From NCBI GenBank assembly GCA_964498065.1, contig CAZCFZ010000013.1, positions 1 to 64,000 of the forward strand: a stretch of DNA of 64,000 nt, read 5' to 3'. Under the pieces are notes generated by a model. It was not told the DNA's origin and searched no databases. It saw only the letters and a program-made list of their open reading frames with translations. The translations under genes and the position numbers were made by a program. Shown here in pieces: positions 62,413 through 64,000 of this stretch (positions within the stretch are counted from its first letter, which is position 1; each line of letters starts with the position of its first letter). Source of the stretch: FEN-1297 sp964498065. Its GTDB lineage: Bacteria > Bacteroidota > Ignavibacteria > Ignavibacteriales > Ignavibacteriaceae.

Positions 62413-64000
62413 TTATTTCATTTCAATGTAACCGCACGGACAGTTCTCGGCACATTTTTTACAGCCGTTACAAAAATCCAATTTGAATTTATATGTCTCG
62501 TGCTTTACGACCGGTTTTACAATTGCCTGGTCCTGGCAATAGCTCCAGCAAGTTCCGCAGTCAAAACATGAACCGCAGCTCATGCATCTTTTAGCTTCTT
62601 CAATAACCTGTTCCTCGGTTAATGTGGAAGTAATTTCAAGATTTAAATCTTTCAGCCTTTCTTCAGGTTTAAGCTTAAATGGTTCATTCCTCAGCTTGCT
62701 TTCATAATAGCTTAATATAACTTTGTCATGTGTAATTACAGGAGGCTTATATTCGGGCTCAGGCTGAATATTTTGGAATCTGTTATGAATCGTCTCTGCA
62801 GCTTTTCTTCCGTTAAATATTGCTATAGTTACTAACCCAAGTTCAAGGTCGTCGCCTCCCGAATAAGTATTGGGAACCTTTGTTAAAAAATCTTTATCAG
62901 TTTTAATCCAGTCCTTTCCTTCATGAAGAATATCCAATCCGTCAAAATTCGGTTCTTGACTAATGGCTGCGATTACCGTTGTCGCATCCAAATAAAAATA
63001 CGAATCGGGAATCGGAACAGGTCTTCGTCTACCCGATTCGTCAGGCTCTCCCAATTCCATTCGCTGGCATTTCATCTTCGTTATTTTTTCCCCTTCCTTT
63101 TCAAACTCAACAGGGGCAGCCAGAAATTCCAGTTTTACACCTTCTTCTTCAGCGCCGACAATTTCTTCTTCAATGGCGGGCATTTCTTTTCTTGTTCTTC
63201 TATATACAATAGTAACATCCGCACCTAATCTTCTCGAAACGCGGGCAGCATCTATTGCCGTATCTCCTCCGCCAATAACCAATACCTTATCCCCGACTTC
63301 AATTAGTTCACCGCAATTAATTCTATTTAGAAACTCGGTTCCCGTTAAAACATTAGAAGCATCTTCATTTGGTATACCCAGCAATTTTCCCTTATGAGCT
63401 CCAATACCTACAAATATTGCATCAAAATTTTTCTGCAGATCTTCATAAGGAATATCTTTACCGATGATCTTATTACAACTAATTTCAACTCCCAGGTCTT
63501 CAATTCTTTTAATTTCTTTATCAAGTACGTCTTGCGGCAGTCTGTAATCCGGGATGCCGTATCTCAGCATTCCTCCCGGTTTACTAAACGCTTCAAAAAC
63601 TTTTACCGTATATCCTTTTCTTGTTAGTTGATAAGCACAAGATAATCCAGCAGGTCCTGCACCAATTACAGCGACCTTCTGGGGATAATTATCACCATTA
63701 ACACGTTCAAATTGAAAACTATTTTCCAGAGCAAAGTCTCCGACAAACCTTTCGAGATTATTAATACCTACGGCTCCGTCCTTATATGTTCTATTACAAT
63801 TTTCTTCGCACGGATGAGGACATACTCTTCCGCAAGTTGAAGGGAAAGGATTTTTTTCGGTTAAAATATTCCATGCTTTTTTAAATGATTCGCTGTAAGA
63901 CCTTCCGGTATCTTCGGATTGACTAATCGTTGTTAAAAATTCTCTTATGTTAGTTTCATTAGGACATCCATTTGCACATGGCGGCGTTTTAACAACCTGA
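62413..64000 (-). CDS. dsrL: DsrL, iron-sulfur flavoprotein NAD(P)H oxidoreductase (5' end outside window)
   Basis: GltD-like flavoprotein that exchanges electrons between NAD(P)H and DsrAB. The frame is open to the right edge: codons upstream of the ATG at 63570 read PPCANGCPNETNIREFL, then STCGRVCPHPCEENCNR and VAVIGAGPAGLSCAYQL. The ATG at 63570 is thus internal and the N-terminus lies beyond the window. The second nucleotide motif is VLVIGGGDTAIDAAR, and AGAEEEGVKLE follows. The DsrL-specific C-terminus has CMSCGSCFDCGTCWSYCQDQ and CNGCKKCAENCPCGYIEM for two [4Fe-4S] clusters. Adjacent dsrC supports DsrL over glutamate synthase small subunit. dsrAB probably lies further upstream. Confidence 0.88.
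   Translation of the reverse strand, partial: QVVKTPPCANGCPNETNIREFLTTISQSEDTGRSYSESFKKAWNILTEKNPFPSTCGRVCPHPCEENCNRTYKDGAVGINNLERFVGDFALENSFQFERVNGDNYPQKVAVIGAGPAGLSCAYQLTRKGYTVKVFEAFSKPGGMLRYGIPDYRLPQDVLDKEIKRIEDLGVEISCNKIIGKDIPYEDLQKNFDAIFVGIGAHKGKLLGIPNEDASNVLTGTEFLNRINCGELIEVGDKVLVIGGGDTAIDAARVSRRLGADVTIVYRRTRKEMPAIEEEIVGAEEEGVKLEFLAAPVEFEKEGEKITKMKCQRMELGEPDESGRRRPVPIPDSYFYLDATTVIAAISQEPNFDGLDILHEGKDWIKTDKDFLTKVPNTYSGGDDLELGLVTIAIFNGRKAAETIHNRFQNIQPEPEYKPPVITHDKVILSYYESKLRNEPFKLKPEERLKDLNLEITSTLTEEQVIEEAKRCMSCGSCFDCGTCWSYCQDQAIVKPVVKHETYKFKLDFCNGCKKCAENCPCGYIEMK

Noticed and set aside
62413..63570. ATG at 63570 as the start of a short GltD-like gene
   Set aside because: The same frame continues to the right edge with Cys motifs and the FAD-binding GAGPAG motif, so this ATG is internal to dsrL.
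1..64000. tRNA, rRNA, CRISPR arrays, integrases and transposases
   Set aside because: None was recognised by eye on either strand. A tRNAscan or Infernal run could still find a short RNA gene or riboswitch that I missed.
42125..64000. dsrAB, dsrD or dsrEFH in the window
   Set aside because: No ORF shows sulfite-reductase siroheme/[4Fe-4S] motifs or the DsrEFH pattern; they must lie outside if present.

Overview
The window is AT-rich, gene-dense bacterial DNA that looks like a member of the Bacteroidota/Ignavibacteria-Calditrichota side of the FCB group. The sequence basis is a PorQ-type outer-membrane protein of the type IX secretion system (T9SS) and several large secreted proteins. Two of these end in the 'QNYPNPFNP' linker plus T9SS sorting domain common in Ignavibacteria-like genomes, and a third ends in a FlgD-like sorting domain. 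Many genes nevertheless have clear Shine-Dalgarno sequences (for example GGAGG before the YCF48-repeat protein and AGGAGG before the radical SAM gene). The assignment is an inference from these markers. No 16S rRNA, ribosomal protein gene, tRNA gene or CRISPR array was seen.

Positions 1-9.7 kb carry housekeeping and envelope genes: the 3' part of glyS, a TPR protein, porQ, bamD, an acyl-CoA thioesterase, an FG-GAP protein and a secreted HExxH metalloprotease. Positions 9.7-15 kb hold a cytochrome c maturation operon, ccmABCDEF. Its CcmE carries CxxxY instead of HxxxY at the haem-binding site and no ccmG or ccmH follows, so it fits the variant 'System I*'. A decayed C-terminus of an outer-membrane beta-barrel protein lies just downstream. 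Positions 15.2-26.8 kb are an accessory block of exported proteins: a subtilase, an esterase, a phosphoesterase, an OmpA protein and two large T9SS-type proteins.

From 27 to 64 kb nearly everything relates to dissimilatory sulfur metabolism. On the + strand are siroheme genes (sirC, and cobA fused to a poor hemD), five tandem TSUP (TauE/SafE) permeases, a small membrane protein, a haem-motif sensor kinase that has lost its phospho-acceptor His, a response regulator, and a PEP-synthase-like protein without the PEP barrel. Converging on these from the - strand is a long array: dsrL (cut by the window end), dsrC, an RsbRD_N gene, dsrM, dsrK, a four-helix-bundle cassette, dsrJ, dsrO, dsrP, a CoA-disulfide/persulfide reductase with rhodanese domain, hemA, a cytidylate-kinase-like gene, qmoA, qmoB, sat, aprB, aprA, a zinc-ribbon gene, a YkgJ-type Cys-cluster gene and qmoC.

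Together these give sulfate activation (Sat), APS reduction (AprAB with QmoABC), and the membrane and thiol electron routes to sulfite reductase (DsrMKJOP, DsrC, DsrL). They also supply siroheme for DsrAB and a maturation system for the c-haems of DsrJ. dsrAB itself is not in the window. The most interesting parts are the five-fold TSUP amplification, the pseudokinase / response regulator / PEP-synthase-like module beside it, the mobile-looking cassette inside dsrMKJOP, and the presence of a complete Sat-Apr-Qmo-Dsr set in a T9SS-bearing lineage.
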